Shown: piece by piece, positions 1 to 10,996 of the stretch
Layout of the letters: every line of letters starts with the position of its first letter
Numbering within the stretch: the first letter of the stretch is position 1
Assembly: GCA_963693365.1 (NCBI GenBank)
Contig: CAVNZM010000019.1
Location: 372,001-436,000 of the forward strand
Direction of reading: 5' to 3'
Origin: Amoebidium appalachense
Taxonomy: Eukaryota > Ichthyosporea
Length of the DNA stretch: 64,000 bases
The notes under the pieces: generated by a model
Seen by the model: only the letters and a program-made list of their open reading frames with translations
Told to the model about the DNA's origin: nothing
The model's database searches: none
Translations under genes and position numbers: made by a program

Positions 1-504
1 ATTGGCTCAGTTACAGCATTTGTGTTATTTTAAAATTGACTGGTTATGATACAGTATTGATGTGATGTGAACGTCGTGATTTACAACACTCCAAGCACGC
101 CAATTTGAAAACAAAACCGAAATATTTAAAACCGTTTAATAAGAACATTTTTGCCATTGTTTTCCTATTGAACAGGCTGTTGTTTTAGTTTCTACTCAGA
201 GTTCGGAAATGTGACTCGCGGTCAGGGTTACAACCGAATCGAGATCCCTGAAACAAAAACCCTATATACAATAGGATGTCTGTTTTGTTTAAATCAATTT
301 GACCGAGTTCCTCTCGTTGTGTGGCTTTCACAACAGTTGATTATTCTATAGATTATTCATTTCGTTTCATTTCAGTTGCAAATCTACTGCGCCGAAGGAC
401 AATTGCGCACCCTGGCAAAGCCACTGGGACCAGTCTAATTGGCTATAGGACCCATATAACCCCATCACGGCTTCGGATGCTGCCAGTCTTGCAAACTTGC
501 AGCT
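1..504. promoter_or_regulatory. Upstream region of the first WRLRD gene
   Basis: No convincing gene is seen. The stretch is AT-rich with a TATA-like element (ctatatac) near 262-270 and a CCAAT-like attggct near 438-444, which could drive the gene starting at 505. Inference from motifs only. Confidence 0.35.
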
Positions 505-1521
505 ATGAACCACAAGCCAAACGTTAAGCTGTGGCGCCTGCGCGACAAGCTCTTCCAAGCGACAACACCGGCCAGCGAGGCAGCGCTCATGGGCGTTCCC
601 GTCTTCGGCGAATTCGACATGCACTCGCCCCCAGCCAACATGCACTCGTTCCCCGCCAACACAAAAGCTGCACGCGCAATCCCGCCCAAAGACGACTGCG
701 TGCATGCACAGCCTTCTCAACCCCCTTCTGCAGCTGTGCACGCACCGCCCCTGTGCAGCAAGGACGTGCGAGTGTACCCGTTGCAGACAACATGGCCACC
801 ACCACCGGGCAAGATTCCGCTACGCAGGATTCTCCCGTGCAAGACTTCAGGTGCCGCGGCCAGCGACGTGGTACAAAAGCAACGGGATGCATTTTATTGG
901 AAGGCAGGGGCGAATCCAAATAGACGTGGGCGCTACTTACGCCAAAACGAGACGGGGGCCTCCAAAAAACCCACGTCCCTGCGCCTACCAGTGGCAGTCA
1001 ACCCCGAACCCAATGCGCCCTGGCGGCCCCTCCCTTTTCCGGATATGGACACGGAAGAGACCACGGAGGCAGCGGATAAGGAGAAAGCAGCAGCGCCCCC
1101 AAGCAGCCAGGCGTGCGAAGCAGCAGCGCCCCCAAGCAGCCAGGCGTGCGAAGCAGCACGCGAGCCGCTCGTGTCCGAGGACCACAGTTCCGTCGACGTC
1201 GACGACCAGGTGGCGTTCACGGAGCAGGTGGTAGCCACGAGCAGCCCCCAGTCGGAGACAGCGGGACAGCAGTGCGAGATCTGGGTGTCTGTCGATCGAT
1301 CTCCGCACCCCCCATACATCTACTACAACATGAAGCATGTCATAGTGCAAGTAACAAACAAGGGTTCTAAAATACACATCGCATCCGAGGAGGCCACCTC
1401 CAACCAGCTGTGGCAACTGCAATTTCAGGACAACAAGAAGCCATTCCGTGTAGTCATAGGAGGCAATGGAGAAAACACCGTTGCGGTGAATGAGGTGTGG
1501 GTGTGCATTCGACCAGGATAG
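505..1521 (+). CDS. WRLRD-motif protein, block 1 copy (unknown function)
   Basis: A 338-residue protein of unknown function. It is a paralogue of the gene at 18061-18972: both start with a WRLRDxLFQATT segment and end with a matching module (WVSVDR, HPPYIYYN, a WQLQF strand, VVIG, GENT and VWVC in order). The middle is low-complexity and proline-rich, and it holds an in-frame 33-base duplication (encoding AAAPPSSQACE twice, about 1086-1155). The conserved C-terminal 80 residues look beta-rich. The first ATG giving the conserved N-terminus is at 505. It converges on the cysteine-rich gene at 2139-3318 across a GT satellite, the same arrangement as in the second block. Conservation of both ends in two diverged copies supports a real gene. 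Confidence 0.75.
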   Translation: MNHKPNVKLWRLRDKLFQATTPASEAALMGVPVFGEFDMHSPPANMHSFPANTKAARAIPPKDDCVHAQPSQPPSAAVHAPPLCSKDVRVYPLQTTWPPPPGKIPLRRILPCKTSGAAASDVVQKQRDAFYWKAGANPNRRGRYLRQNETGASKKPTSLRLPVAVNPEPNAPWRPLPFPDMDTEETTEAADKEKAAAPPSSQACEAAAPPSSQACEAAREPLVSEDHSSVDVDDQVAFTEQVVATSSPQSETAGQQCEIWVSVDRSPHPPYIYYNMKHVIVQVTNKGSKIHIASEEATSNQLWQLQFQDNKKPFRVVIGGNGENTVAVNEVWVCIRPG

Positions 1522-1848
1522 TGGTGTGGGGTGTTTGCTGGGTGGGTGAGTGTGTATGGGAGAGAGTAATGCTATACCCATAGAGAAATATAGACAGGGC
1601 AGTGTGTACAAGTACCACAATGTGATATGCTATGATATGCCCCAACCCATACATGTGCAAAAGCGCAAATATCCCATCGTTTGTTTCTTACGATGTCTTC
1701 TCATAAGCACGATTTGGTGCAAACATCATCTATGTATCTGAACCCTAACATGTAAGCGAGACTCAACGACAGCAAGATTGAATAAAAAAGTCAATACATA
1801 ACCACACTTGGACGTATCTGAAACATGCATGTGCGTATGCGTGTGTGT

Positions 1849-1884
<36 letters not shown>

Positions 1885-1990
1885 GTTGTGTGGTTTTTTT
1901 GTTGTGTTGTGTTTGTGTGGTGTGTGTGTGTGTGTTGGTGTGTGTGTGGTGTGTGTGTGTGTTGTGTGTGTGTGTGGTGTGTGTGTGTGG

Positions 1991-2021
<31 letters not shown>

Positions 2022-2030
2022 TGTGGTGTG

Positions 2031-2068
<38 letters not shown>

Positions 2069-2115
2069 TGGTGTGTGTGTGTGGTGTGTGTGTGTGTGTG
2101 TGCCTGTGTGTGTGT
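1849..2115. repeat. GT microsatellite between convergent genes
   Basis: Interrupted (GT)n tract of about 270 bases between the 3' ends of the WRLRD gene and the cysteine-rich gene. A different GT-based satellite sits at the same place in the second block (about 19183-20250). Confidence 0.95.
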
Positions 2116-2138
2116 ACAGATGTACAGATGCCAAGTCT

Positions 2139-3318
2139 TCACGATTTATTTTGCGGGGTGCCCGGGGTGGCCGGCACCCACACATTTTGCCACCCAGAGG
2201 GGAAAAGCATCCACAACCACTCACCCTGGGGGGAGTTGGGATCTTCAACTTCTAAATTCTTGCATACAGTATCTTTAACAGGCGGTGTGAGCGGGCTTGG
2301 GGATGGGTATGGGCTTGGTGGAAGAGATGTGCATGGTGGGGGTTGGGGAGAGAAATGGGTGTTTGTGTGGGCTTGTGGGGCAGGAACAAGTCTTCGGGGG
2401 GCCAAACCCGGTCGCAGCTGTCGTCTACGGCCAACAAGCCTCCTCGCGCAGCCGTCCACACCATGCTGATGCTGCAGGACGAGTGTGTGGCAGTCGGCAC
2501 ACACGAGCACGGTGGCAGGGCGTGCAAAGACGTGCACGCAGTGTGGACAAGGACAGGAATGGAAGCGGAGGGGGAGGTCGGCGGCCACGTAGGCCTGGGG
2601 TGTGCCGGGCGAAGCTGGGCGGCGGCGGCAGCTGCACAAGGGGCAGTATTCGAGGGCGGGGGTGTACATGTCAGTGACAAGGTGGCGCAGGCGACCCGCA
2701 CACATGTGAGCGAGAAAGGCCTCCGCATTGCGGTAGTGTGTGCATGCACAGACGGGGGAGGCACATTCGGGCACGGGAGCGGGGAAGCCAACGTGCCACA
2801 TGGCACATGCAGGGTTGTGCGGGGCCATGCGGTGGGCGGTGGGGAGGGGGTCTGGGATGTCGGGTATGCACGTGCATGGGACGGGTATGGTGGTCAGCAG
2901 GGAGTAGACGGCATTCCAAGCCCGCCGACGCTGTGTGTTGATATAGTTGTGGGTGCGACGGGCGATGCGGAAGGCACAGTGGGTGCCGCTACGGCATGTG
3001 TCGCAGCAGCCGGGGGAGGCCGGGCATGGGAGAAGAGTGAGTCGACAGCGAGGTGAAGCACGAACTACACAGACGGGGAACACTTGTTGCCGCAAGGGTC
3101 AGGCAGTGGTCGCAGCCACAAACAAAATGGGTGATGGCGGGGAAGTGTTTTGCCTTCGTCTTGAGATGCGGGGTGTTGTGGTAACCGCAGACGGCACACG
3201 CGTCGGAGGAGCCGCCACAGACGCGAAGGTCTGTGCAACGAGTGCATTCACACCCTTCAACGGGCTTTGGGGGTGAAGGGAGGGGAGGGGGGAGTGGGTG
3301 GGGGAGTGGGGCGTTCAT
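2139..3318 (-). pseudogene. Cysteine-rich, probably zinc-binding protein, frameshifted block 1 copy
   Basis: Homologue of the intact gene at 20286-21479. The N-terminal part (ATG at 3318, beginning MNAPLPH, with CECTRCTDL) and the C-terminal part (from about 3020 onward, with CCDTCRS and THCAFRIARRTHNY) are in different frames. Compared with the intact copy there is one extra base in a G run at about 3010-3016 on the + strand. The protein has many CxC and CxxC pairs spread over its length, suggesting several structural zinc sites, but I recognise no named finger family. The break may be a homopolymer sequencing error, decay or slippage; the rest of the reading frame is open for over 800 bases, so damage is recent or not real. 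Confidence 0.7.
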
Positions 3319-3799
3319 GTTTTGCAAGGGTGGGTGAAGAGAAGTCACTGTGAGCGAAAGGTGAACAAACGAAACCGATTGAGGTGAGAGTTGATGTCCA
3401 TGTGACACCGTTTGCCTGTCACCCAACCTTCAATTAAAAAATGCCATCGCGTCATGGAAATCTCCCGCAAGCGACAAAAAAGGTGGGGTTTATTGAAACA
3501 CAATTTACAGGGCAATCCGCGCCACGGAATGCGATTTAATCAGACCAGATCGATAAACCCCCCTTTCTCTCAGCGATCAAAGGGTGATTATCAGATGCCA
3601 AACGATCTGATTGGTCAGCTTTATATCACGTGACATGATAAGATTAGTACACATTTGATAGGTAGGCATGGGCCATCGGGCCTGTCAAATACAAACAAGG
3701 TTGCAAAAGCTCACGCGCGAGACAACGCGCAATGTTTAGCGGCTATTGTTGATGATTATGTAGGTGTATATAAAGACTGAAATCCCAACAGAAGAGGCC
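3319..3799. promoter_or_regulatory. Divergent intergenic region with TATA box
   Basis: Lies between the cysteine-rich gene (minus) and the small basic gene (plus). It contains a TATA box (tatataaag, about 3767-3775), a CCAAT-type gattggt near 3609-3615 and a CACGTG E-box near 3627-3632. No gene is seen here. Confidence 0.5.
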
Positions 3800-4111
3800 A
3801 TGGCGCAAACACAAAATCACAAACCGGCTGCGCTTACCATGCCGAAGCTAAACGGAGCAAAGCCCAAACCCACCAGTACAAGCGCACACAAACCGGCTGC
3901 GCTTACCATGCCGAAGCTAAACGGAGCAAAGCCCAAACCCACCAGTACAAGCGCACACAAGCCAGCTAAAAAAAAGTATGTATCCCAGGACAAGTGCCCT
4001 AACAACTCCAAATCGTGCAAGCTTGCACGGCGCTGCCCCGTGTGCACAGGACTCGTGCGACGCATCCATCCGTACATGTCCGTCCAACCTAAAGACTCCG
4101 ATCCATCCTGA
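3800..4111 (+). CDS. Small basic cysteine protein, block 1 copy
   Basis: A 103-residue protein of unknown function. It contains two identical 23-residue tandem repeats rich in Lys, Pro and Thr (encoded at about 3825-3962), then a conserved C-terminal module with DKCP, SKSCKL, RRCPVCTGLV and IHPYMS. This cysteine pattern (C, C, CxxC) could bind one zinc. The paralogue at 21882-22130 has one unrepeated linker and the same C-terminal module. The ATG at 3800 is chosen because both copies then begin MAQ. The TATA box lies only about 25 bases upstream, so the leader is very short. The 3' end overlaps the end of the spliced gene on the other strand by 23 bases. Confidence 0.75.
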   Translation: MAQTQNHKPAALTMPKLNGAKPKPTSTSAHKPAALTMPKLNGAKPKPTSTSAHKPAKKKYVSQDKCPNNSKSCKLARRCPVCTGLVRRIHPYMSVQPKDSDPS

Positions 4112-5131
4112 AGCACGCACACACTTCGTGTCCGGCCGGGGTGACCGGGCGCTCCGGCATGGCATAGAAGAAGGACTTGGGCTCCAGGGGCAACTGGCGT
4201 ATGCCGGCAAAGTCCTTCTCGAGGGAGCGACCCAGCTTCCTCAGGTCGCGCAGCTGGGGGTCCTTGTAGGTGCTGCCTGCTGGGACGCCGTGTGGATGGG
4301 GTACGTCAACATCGAGAGCCTCAAGGGCGCGCGAGAGAAACGTGTAGAGGTGCAACGTGTTGATGTCGAGCGCAGACGCTATCGAAACGCCCGTGTCTAT
4401 ATTGATGCGCTGGGCAAGCACCTTGAACACCAGCGCCTCGGCGTGCGGGGCGCAGATGTTGCGGGTCTTGAAGCGGGAAGTGACTTGCACATTTGCGACC
4501 TTTTCAAGGATGGTCACCAGGCGGTGGACGTCAAGCACGGATGTCGAGCTGAGTGTGGCCACCAGGAAACCGACAAAGGTAGCGCGAATGTGGCGGGTGG
4601 CATCCAGAGGGGTGGTGGAAGGGGGCGCGCCGCGGGTCTTCTCATAGAGCCGGGTTTCGTGCAAGTGCAGCTCCTTGTTGCGGGCGCTGTTAAACCATCC
4701 CAGAAAATCGAGGGCCAGGGGGGACTCGTACAAGACCTGGGTGGTCAGGTGAAGAAACGCAGCGGGCGAGACCAGCATGAAGTTGCCCTCCTTGTAGTAG
4801 TGCGGGGAACCCTGTAGGAATCACCAAGTATCAGCATGGATTGAGTATGGCGGGGGTGGGTCCCCCTTAATCGGATCCGAGAACACGGGGAAGAGATAGT
4901 CAAGGACACTGAGAAAGAACATGCCCACACAAAACGCCACCGTAGCCACGACCACTATGGTGCCCGGATCCACCATTTAGTAGGGGTGTTGATAAAGTGT
5001 CGGTGGAAGCTTCAAAAATTGTGTGTGCGTGTGTGAAGCTGTGTGTGTGTGTGTGTGTGTGTGTGAGCCTGTGTGTGTGCGTGTGTGAAGCCTTGTGTGT
5101 GTGTGTGTGCGTGTGTGTGTGTGTGGAAGCC

Positions 5132-5162
<31 letters not shown>

Positions 5163-5207
5163 GAAGCCTTGTGTGTGTGTGTGTGCGTGTGTGTGTGTGT
5201 GGAAGCC

Positions 5208-5238
<31 letters not shown>

Positions 5239-6044
5239 GAAGCCTTGTGTGTGTGTGTGTGTGGAAGCCTTCTGTGTGTGTATGTGTGTGTGTGTGGGGG
5301 GGGGGGGGGGGGGCCTCCTACCGCTTCTGTGCCTGGCACATCACGGGCGTTTGCGATTTTGGCCTGATCGAGACGGTCGCGTATCTCATCGATGTCCCTG
5401 AAGCCGAGAAGCGCACAGATGCTACCAGCGTCGAGGTAGGAGAGCTGCTCTTTGCTAGCTGCAAAAGGGAGCGTGCAGCTGATGAACGGTATAAGGCACA
5501 ACGGGCTAAGTCTGTCGAGCGCCTCGCCCAACATCTGTGAAACAGGCAGGGGTGCAAGATGGCGCCTCCAATCACCAGCAGTGGCGAGGGCTTTGATTTC
5601 ACCAGGTGGCTTTTTGGTCATTGAGATGTTAGCGCGCGAGCGCTTCCATTGTCTCGTATCGGAATCCTGGTTCTCGACAGACCTGAGCCGGCCAAACCAT
5701 GTTGTTGCTGGCGTGGTTGTGGTGGGTGGCAGCGTGGGGGCTTGAGAGGAGACCGCTTGCAGATGCAGACGTGCGGGAACACCACGCGCCGGAGAGGGGG
5801 GGATTGTCTCGCCGCAGACCATGTCGAAGTCGAAGACGTGGTGCTGGCCGTGGCTCTTAGCCGTCGTCGGGGTGGGCGCATGGAGCATGGAGCCGTCACC
5901 TAGTTGGTTGTCAAAAGCAGCAAAATCGTCGGACGTCAGCGGAATGAAGTCGGTACTCTGTATGATGTCCAGGTCGGGTTGTGGGGTGGGTGGAAACGTG
6001 AAGGTGCTGTATGAGACAGGCGCAGCGCCATGTGTCGTGTACAT
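4089..6044 (-). CDS. Spliced MSV199-like regulator, block 1 copy; exons 5322-6044 and 4089-4811
   Basis: Predicted CDS complement(join(4089..4811,5322..6044)), 481 residues. Exon 1 (241 codons) has an acidic FDFD-x2-CGE-x2-P-x-SPA segment, then an MSV199-like half with [13 protein letters not shown]. The donor is GCG|GTAGGA and the acceptor is CTACAG|GGT, both phase 0. Exon 2 opens with [18 protein letters not shown], matching the second half of MSV199-type domains, and has [10 protein letters not shown] near its C-terminus. The paralogue at 22117-23840 has the same exon structure, splice phase and junction residues, which is the main support for splicing. MSV199 and KilA-N domains are known as DNA-binding modules of large DNA viruses; a regulatory role is inferred. 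The intron holds a GT satellite and a nested membrane-protein gene. Confidence 0.72.
4821..4976 (-). CDS. 51-residue membrane protein with PPPPY motif, nested in intron (block 1)
   Basis: A small open frame inside the intron of the spliced MSV199-like gene, on the same strand. It starts MVDPGTI, has one hydrophobic helix at about residues 7-29 ([14 protein letters not shown] core), and a cytosolic-type tail with PPPPYS. The stop lies only 9 bases before the intron acceptor. The copy at 22841-22996 has the same length and the same TM and PPPPY residues, while many differences between the two are at third codon positions, indicating selection on the protein. PPxY motifs recruit Nedd4-type ubiquitin ligases and act as late domains in many viruses; a role in budding or membrane traffic here is inference. 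It could also be an alternative exon. Confidence 0.7.
   Translation of the reverse strand: MVDPGTIVVVATVAFCVGMFFLSVLDYLFPVFSDPIKGDPPPPYSIHADTW
5035..5313. repeat. GT satellite and poly-G tract in intron
   Basis: Interrupted (GT)n with a recurring gaagcct spacer, ending in a run of G at about 5296-5313. It lies inside the intron of the spliced gene just after its donor. The second-block copy has (GT)n in the same place. Confidence 0.95.
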
Positions 6045-6786
6045 TTTGCCTGTGTTGCTTGAGTATCTGTGTTTGTAGAATGCAATGGCATCGGCCGAGT
6101 GGATGTGACCTTATATACTTGTTTGGCAATTCCGCGACATATGATTGGATGTCAGACTTTGTTATTTGAGTGGATTCTATTGGCAGCCACGCTGGATTGG
6201 CTTTTTGGTGATCTTAGTCCCAGAGTAGTGCAAAACGACTCAAAATATTTCCGAGCCGCTAATGCACTCAATGTTTACAAATGCAACATCACAATATTGA
6301 CGTAGTACCTACAGTTTCTCGGATGGTTTAACCTTCTTTGATTTAATTGAGTTAACACAACCTTTTACCCATCAAACATTTCATCACCAAGGGCTTCTTT
6401 GAAATCGATACTCGACCAATCGCAGACAACCAATCACAATTAACCAATCAGATATGAATAGAATGTTCACTGAAGTCTCAAGCCAAAGAGCACAAGTTCG
6501 ATATCAAGTAAATTCGCGCTTCACATATGAACCCACTATGTTATCATGATTTTTATTGTTTATTTCCCATATATACAGACATACATGTTCCCACATAATT
6601 TCATGCAGATACAGTTGAACCTACCATCCTTTCCTAATCTTGCCAACATGACCACGAGTCATGCAGGAGCTAGACTCACCCCTTGTGAGCCACATGCTGG
6701 GTCCAGGGCGCCACAGCACCAACGTTGCCGACAACGGGTGACGTCATAATGACGTCATAAACGACGATCCTATGTCAGCGCTCTGA
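6045..6786. promoter_or_regulatory. Intergenic region with CCAAT and CRE-like sites
   Basis: No gene seen. It contains several attgg/ccaat motifs (about 6140-6450) and two TGACGTCA palindromes at about 6739-6757. A 28-base segment at about 6607-6634 is the reverse complement of a segment at about 6931-6957 in the neighbouring tandem repeat. Confidence 0.45.
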
Positions 6787-6805
6787 GTGTGTGTGTGTGT
6801 GTGTG

Positions 6806-6901
<96 letters not shown>

Positions 6902-7147
6902 TTGGGGGGGGGGGGGGGGGCTGTGGTGTAGGAAAGGATGGTAGGTTCAACTGTATCTGTATCTGGTTATTGGTTCACATTAACGAGAGTTTATTCTTAA
7001 GTCTTGGATCAAATCCCTGCACTATGCCTGGAACTCTCTGATCGGCTCTGGGGACATTATCATTTTTCCGTCATTTACACAGAGCACCAGAGGTGGTTCG
7101 GGCGGATCGGTTTGCTCGTTCTATTTGTATGAAAAAAACACTGATGC

Positions 7148-7220
<73 letters not shown>

Positions 7221-7472
7221 TTGGGGGGGGGGGGGGGGGGGCTGTGGTGTAGGAAAGGATGGTAGGTTCAACTGTATCTGTATCTGGTTATTGGTTCACA
7301 TTAACGAGAGTTTATTCTTAAGTCTTGGATCAAATCCCTGCACTATGCCTGGAACTCTCTGATCGGCTCTGGGGACATTATCATTTTTCCGTCATTTACA
7401 CAGAGCACCAGAGGTGGTTCGGGTGGATCGGTTTGCTCGTTCTATTTGTATGAAAAAAAAAAAACACTGATG
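6787..7472. repeat. Two tandem copies of a GT + poly-G + unique-sequence unit
   Basis: Each copy is a (GT)n tract, a G run, and about 240 bases of almost identical unique sequence starting ctgtggtgtagg and ending at tgtatgaaaaaa. Copies are at about 6787-7148 and 7150-7472. No coding content. Confidence 0.9.
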
Positions 7473-7563
7473 CGCTACCACCAAGTGTCTGGCGCTACAC
7501 AACGCTAGCGCTATGCACTAACACCAAGTGTCTGGCGCTACACAACTCCAGCGCTTTGCACTA

Positions 7564-7598
<35 letters not shown>

Positions 7599-7638
7599 CG
7601 CACACTCCCGTCGAAAGCGCTACACAACTCTTATACAC

Positions 7639-7682
<44 letters not shown>

Positions 7683-7753
7683 TCCCGTCGAAAGCGCTAC
7701 ACAACTCTTATACACTAACACCCCCAATCGACCAGCGCTACACAACTCACACT
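7473..7753. repeat. CA microsatellites and AGCGCT-bearing short repeats
   Basis: Repeats of a unit with gcgctacacaactc and cactaacac around two (CA)n tracts (about 7565-7610 and 7640-7680). It lies downstream of the MSV199-like gene on the minus strand; no gene seen. Confidence 0.85.
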
Positions 7754-9946
7754 TCACTCACTATCACTGTCCGCAATCACCACAACATCAACGGGGCCCT
7801 CGGGCTTCTGCAGGCGGGCGACCTTGCGCTTCCGCCCCAGCCGCCCGCGCTGCACATACACGTCCAGCTGGGTCTGCCCCTTGAGCTGCTCGCCGCGCTC
7901 CACCAGCGGCTCGTTGAGGCTGACGGTGCGCCCGAGCTCCAGCGGCTCGATGTCGGGGAACTTGTCCTGGATGGCCTCCAGCCACGACGCCAGCTCGACG
8001 TGCACCTCGTACTCGGCAGCGCCCGTGTCCGCGTTGTTGATGGTCGACTGGCGCAGCACCGGCGCCTTGCAGTACTCGACGTACCAGCGCGTGTAGTTGT
8101 AGACAAAGGTGTACAGCTGCTGCGTGGTCATGTCGGTCGAGTACTTGGGCTCCTCGCCGGTCCACAGCCGGATGCGCTCCTTCATGGCCTTCTGCAGCCC
8201 GGTGGTGGCGATGATGTTGGAAATCTCCCCCGACTGGAACACAAAGCACACGCCCGTGGTGGCCATGATCATGCCCGTGTACGTGCTGGCGCAGCGCACG
8301 CCTTCGCCGTACAGCGTGTCCACGCACACATACGCGAACGCGCGCGTCAGGCGCTTGAACTTATGGTTGTCCGTGTACGTGCCGCCGGTTGTGAGAGGCA
8401 TGCGGGTCGGGAGGGTGAGTGGTTCGAGCTTCACGCGGGCGAGAGCGGCAGCGAGGGTGGCGAGTGCCTCGGCCTGGGCGGCCTCCGCGGCCTCCTTGGC
8501 TAACTCGGCAGCCATTTTGTCGCCCATGGCCTGTTCCCGCTCGGCGGCCACAGCGGCCGCGTTTGCTTCGGACGCAGCAAGGGTGGCGCGCAGGGCAGAA
8601 ACGGCCTCGTCCTTGCTGTTGGCGGCCAGACGGGCAAAGGCATTCTTGACTCCAAGGACCCAGACTCGGACTGTGTTGCCGATCAGGGTTGGAGATGCCA
8701 GAGCAGCAACAAGGAAGCCATCGGCAGTCAGCAGGTGATCCATACCAGGACGACCTCCAGTGCTCTGCATTTGTGGTCGTTTAGTTAGGTGTCGAGCAGC
8801 AAGAGAACTTTAGCGCCCTGATCCGGGAAAGTGATGACGTCACTTCACCAATCAAAACTTTTCAGCCACAAAGCTGAAAAGTGATGACGTCACCTCACCA
8901 ATCAAAACTTTCCCGCTCTAATCCGTAAAAGTGATGACGTCATATGATACCCACAGAGCCAATCAAACATTTCCCGGCAGCTGCCAAATCGAGTCACCAA
9001 TTTTTTTCCATACAAATAGTATGACGAGTATCCAAATGAGCGCAGATACCATAGCGCGCAAGTATGGGCTCTCAAGAAATAGAATGACTGAGAATGTAAT
9101 ACGGACCATAAGACGACTGGGCTGGGTACAGAATGTAGATTACAGAGTTACAAGAGTACGCACAGGCAGCAGGGGCTTGCCGGGCAAATCGTTTTTTCTA
9201 ACTGATCGTGCTTACAACAAACTGGCCAAAAGGCTCGAACAGACTCTCGGAAAGAACCAGTCAGAAAAAAAAGATCTGTGAAAATCTACAGAAAAGAGAA
9301 GGGGGCGCGAAAAGAACAGTGCCTGCTGGAGAAATCGACTTGTTGACAGATAGCGATGTAATTGAAGTGAAGAATGTCCGGTCATGGAAACATGCACTTG
9401 GGCAGGTTCTTGTCTATGGAAAGTACTACCCCGGTCATCGCAAACGAGTCCACTTATTTGGTAGAGCGCCCAACTCGTTCTACTTGTTTGTCATAGAGTC
9501 ACTAATGGAACACGGTGTAATTGTGTCCGTTGAACCAGGTTGTTGTGATGCAGTTTACATATCAAGAAATTTGACAGGCTCATCCAAAAGCAAGCTCGAC
9601 ATGCTAGCCACGGTTGCACTTGCGACAGAGGGATTGTACATACCTCCATCTCGACAACACGGTAGTTTCCGACCGGAACAAAACCAGACGACCCCTTTTG
9701 CCCCTTGAACATGGCCCTCACAAAGTCTTCGTAGCGGCCGTACCCCAGCAGGCGGAACACGGCGCGCCCGGAGATGGTCTCCTTGCAGTCATACAGGAAC
9801 GGGTCGAGGAAGCGCAGCACCTTGGCCACCACGTCGTCGCCCACGGTGCCCAGCAGGCGCTCGAGCTCGGGGGAGATGGGAGGGAAGCCGGCCTCTTTGG
9901 CACCGGCAATGTTGAGGCGCTCGTAGATGGCATAGGTGGAAGCCAT
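7754..9946 (-). CDS. Spliced MSV199-like regulator 1; exons 9644-9946 and 7754-8764
   Basis: Predicted CDS complement(join(7754..8764,9644..9946)), 437 residues. Exon 1 encodes MASTYAIYERLNI and an FRLLGYGRYEDFVRAMF segment typical of the first half of MSV199 domains. Exon 2 opens STGGRPGMDHLLTADGF, the second half. The donor is GAG|GTATGT and the acceptor is TGCAG|AGC, both phase 0. An alanine-rich coiled coil follows (about residues 150-215), then the shared C-terminal module with YSTDMTTQQLYTF and an acidic end. Paralogues at 24408-25811 and 26550-28447 use the same splice position. The 879-base intron holds an antisense nuclease-like gene and tandem CRE/CCAAT repeats. A TATA box (TATATAAAC in the sense direction) lies near 10040-10048. 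A DNA-binding regulator role is inferred from the family. Confidence 0.8.
8820..8995. repeat. Intron tandem repeat with TGACGTCA, CCAAT and variable hairpin
   Basis: About three degenerate copies of a unit containing gtgatgacgtca, ccaatcaaa and a short stem (for example cttttcagc paired with gctgaaaag). The homologous intron at 24711-25040 has related units with a different stem sequence. It lies just upstream of the antisense nuclease gene. Confidence 0.75.
9021..9708 (+). pseudogene. Antisense intron gene: HTH plus PD-(D/E)XK-like nuclease, one-base frameshift
   Basis: Lies on the opposite strand inside the intron of the MSV199-like gene at 7754-9946. The N-terminal frame (9021-9281, starting MTSIQM) looks like a helix-turn-helix, with IARKYGLSRNRM and VDYRV. 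The C-terminal frame (to 9708) has GEIDLLTDSDVIEVK followed by WKHALGQVLVYG and HLFG. The D-x8-E-V-K spacing fits a PD-(D/E)XK nuclease core. The frames join at an A8 run near 9264-9271; removing one A would restore continuity. The 3' end overlaps host exon 1 by 65 bases. The copy at 26788-27400 has the same layout and the same direction of shift. A homing or selfish role is inference. The frameshift may be an artefact, decay or programmed. Confidence 0.68.
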
Positions 9947-10470
<524 letters not shown>

Positions 10471-10532
10471 ATAGCGCTAGAGTTGTGTAGCGCTGAAAGC
10501 GAATTATGAAGGTAATACAGCAATTGCATTGG

Positions 10533-10751
10533 TAAGTGTGATGCCACTCACCGACTATCCAATCAAATCACTGCAATGAGGTCAGTGGCGCTTTCATTAT
10601 TCAAACTGTCGGGATGCGCGCGATTTGATTGGTGAGTTGAAGAGTTGCTACAGAAACCGACTTTCCATACCCCACACACCACACACCATACACCATACAC
10701 CTACATGTATACGTATGTTACAGTATCATTCTTGTATATGTGTAGGTATCT

Positions 10752-10799
<48 letters not shown>

Positions 10800-10951
10800 T
10801 ATACTAAAATAAAAGACATATGAACTTCACTTTTGTAAATATTTATTTATAATAAATGAACATTGAACTAGTATCACTACATGATCCTTTTGGAAGTAGG
10901 TTAGAAGAATATCAAAAGGTCAGTGTATACAAATAAAAATTAGAATACAAA

Positions 10952-10996
<45 letters not shown>

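Noticed and set aside
1808-2469. Long open frames of alternating Cys-Val or His-Thr across GT/CA tracts (also at 5.0, 6.8, 7.1, 10.3, 13.1-14.1 and 19.1-20.3 kb)
   Set aside because: They are translations of dinucleotide repeats, open in several frames on both strands, with no conserved residues.
4745-4930. 61-codon frame overlapping the intron acceptor of the block 1 spliced gene
   Set aside because: It is out of frame with both the nested PPPPY gene and exon 2, and is not conserved in block 2.
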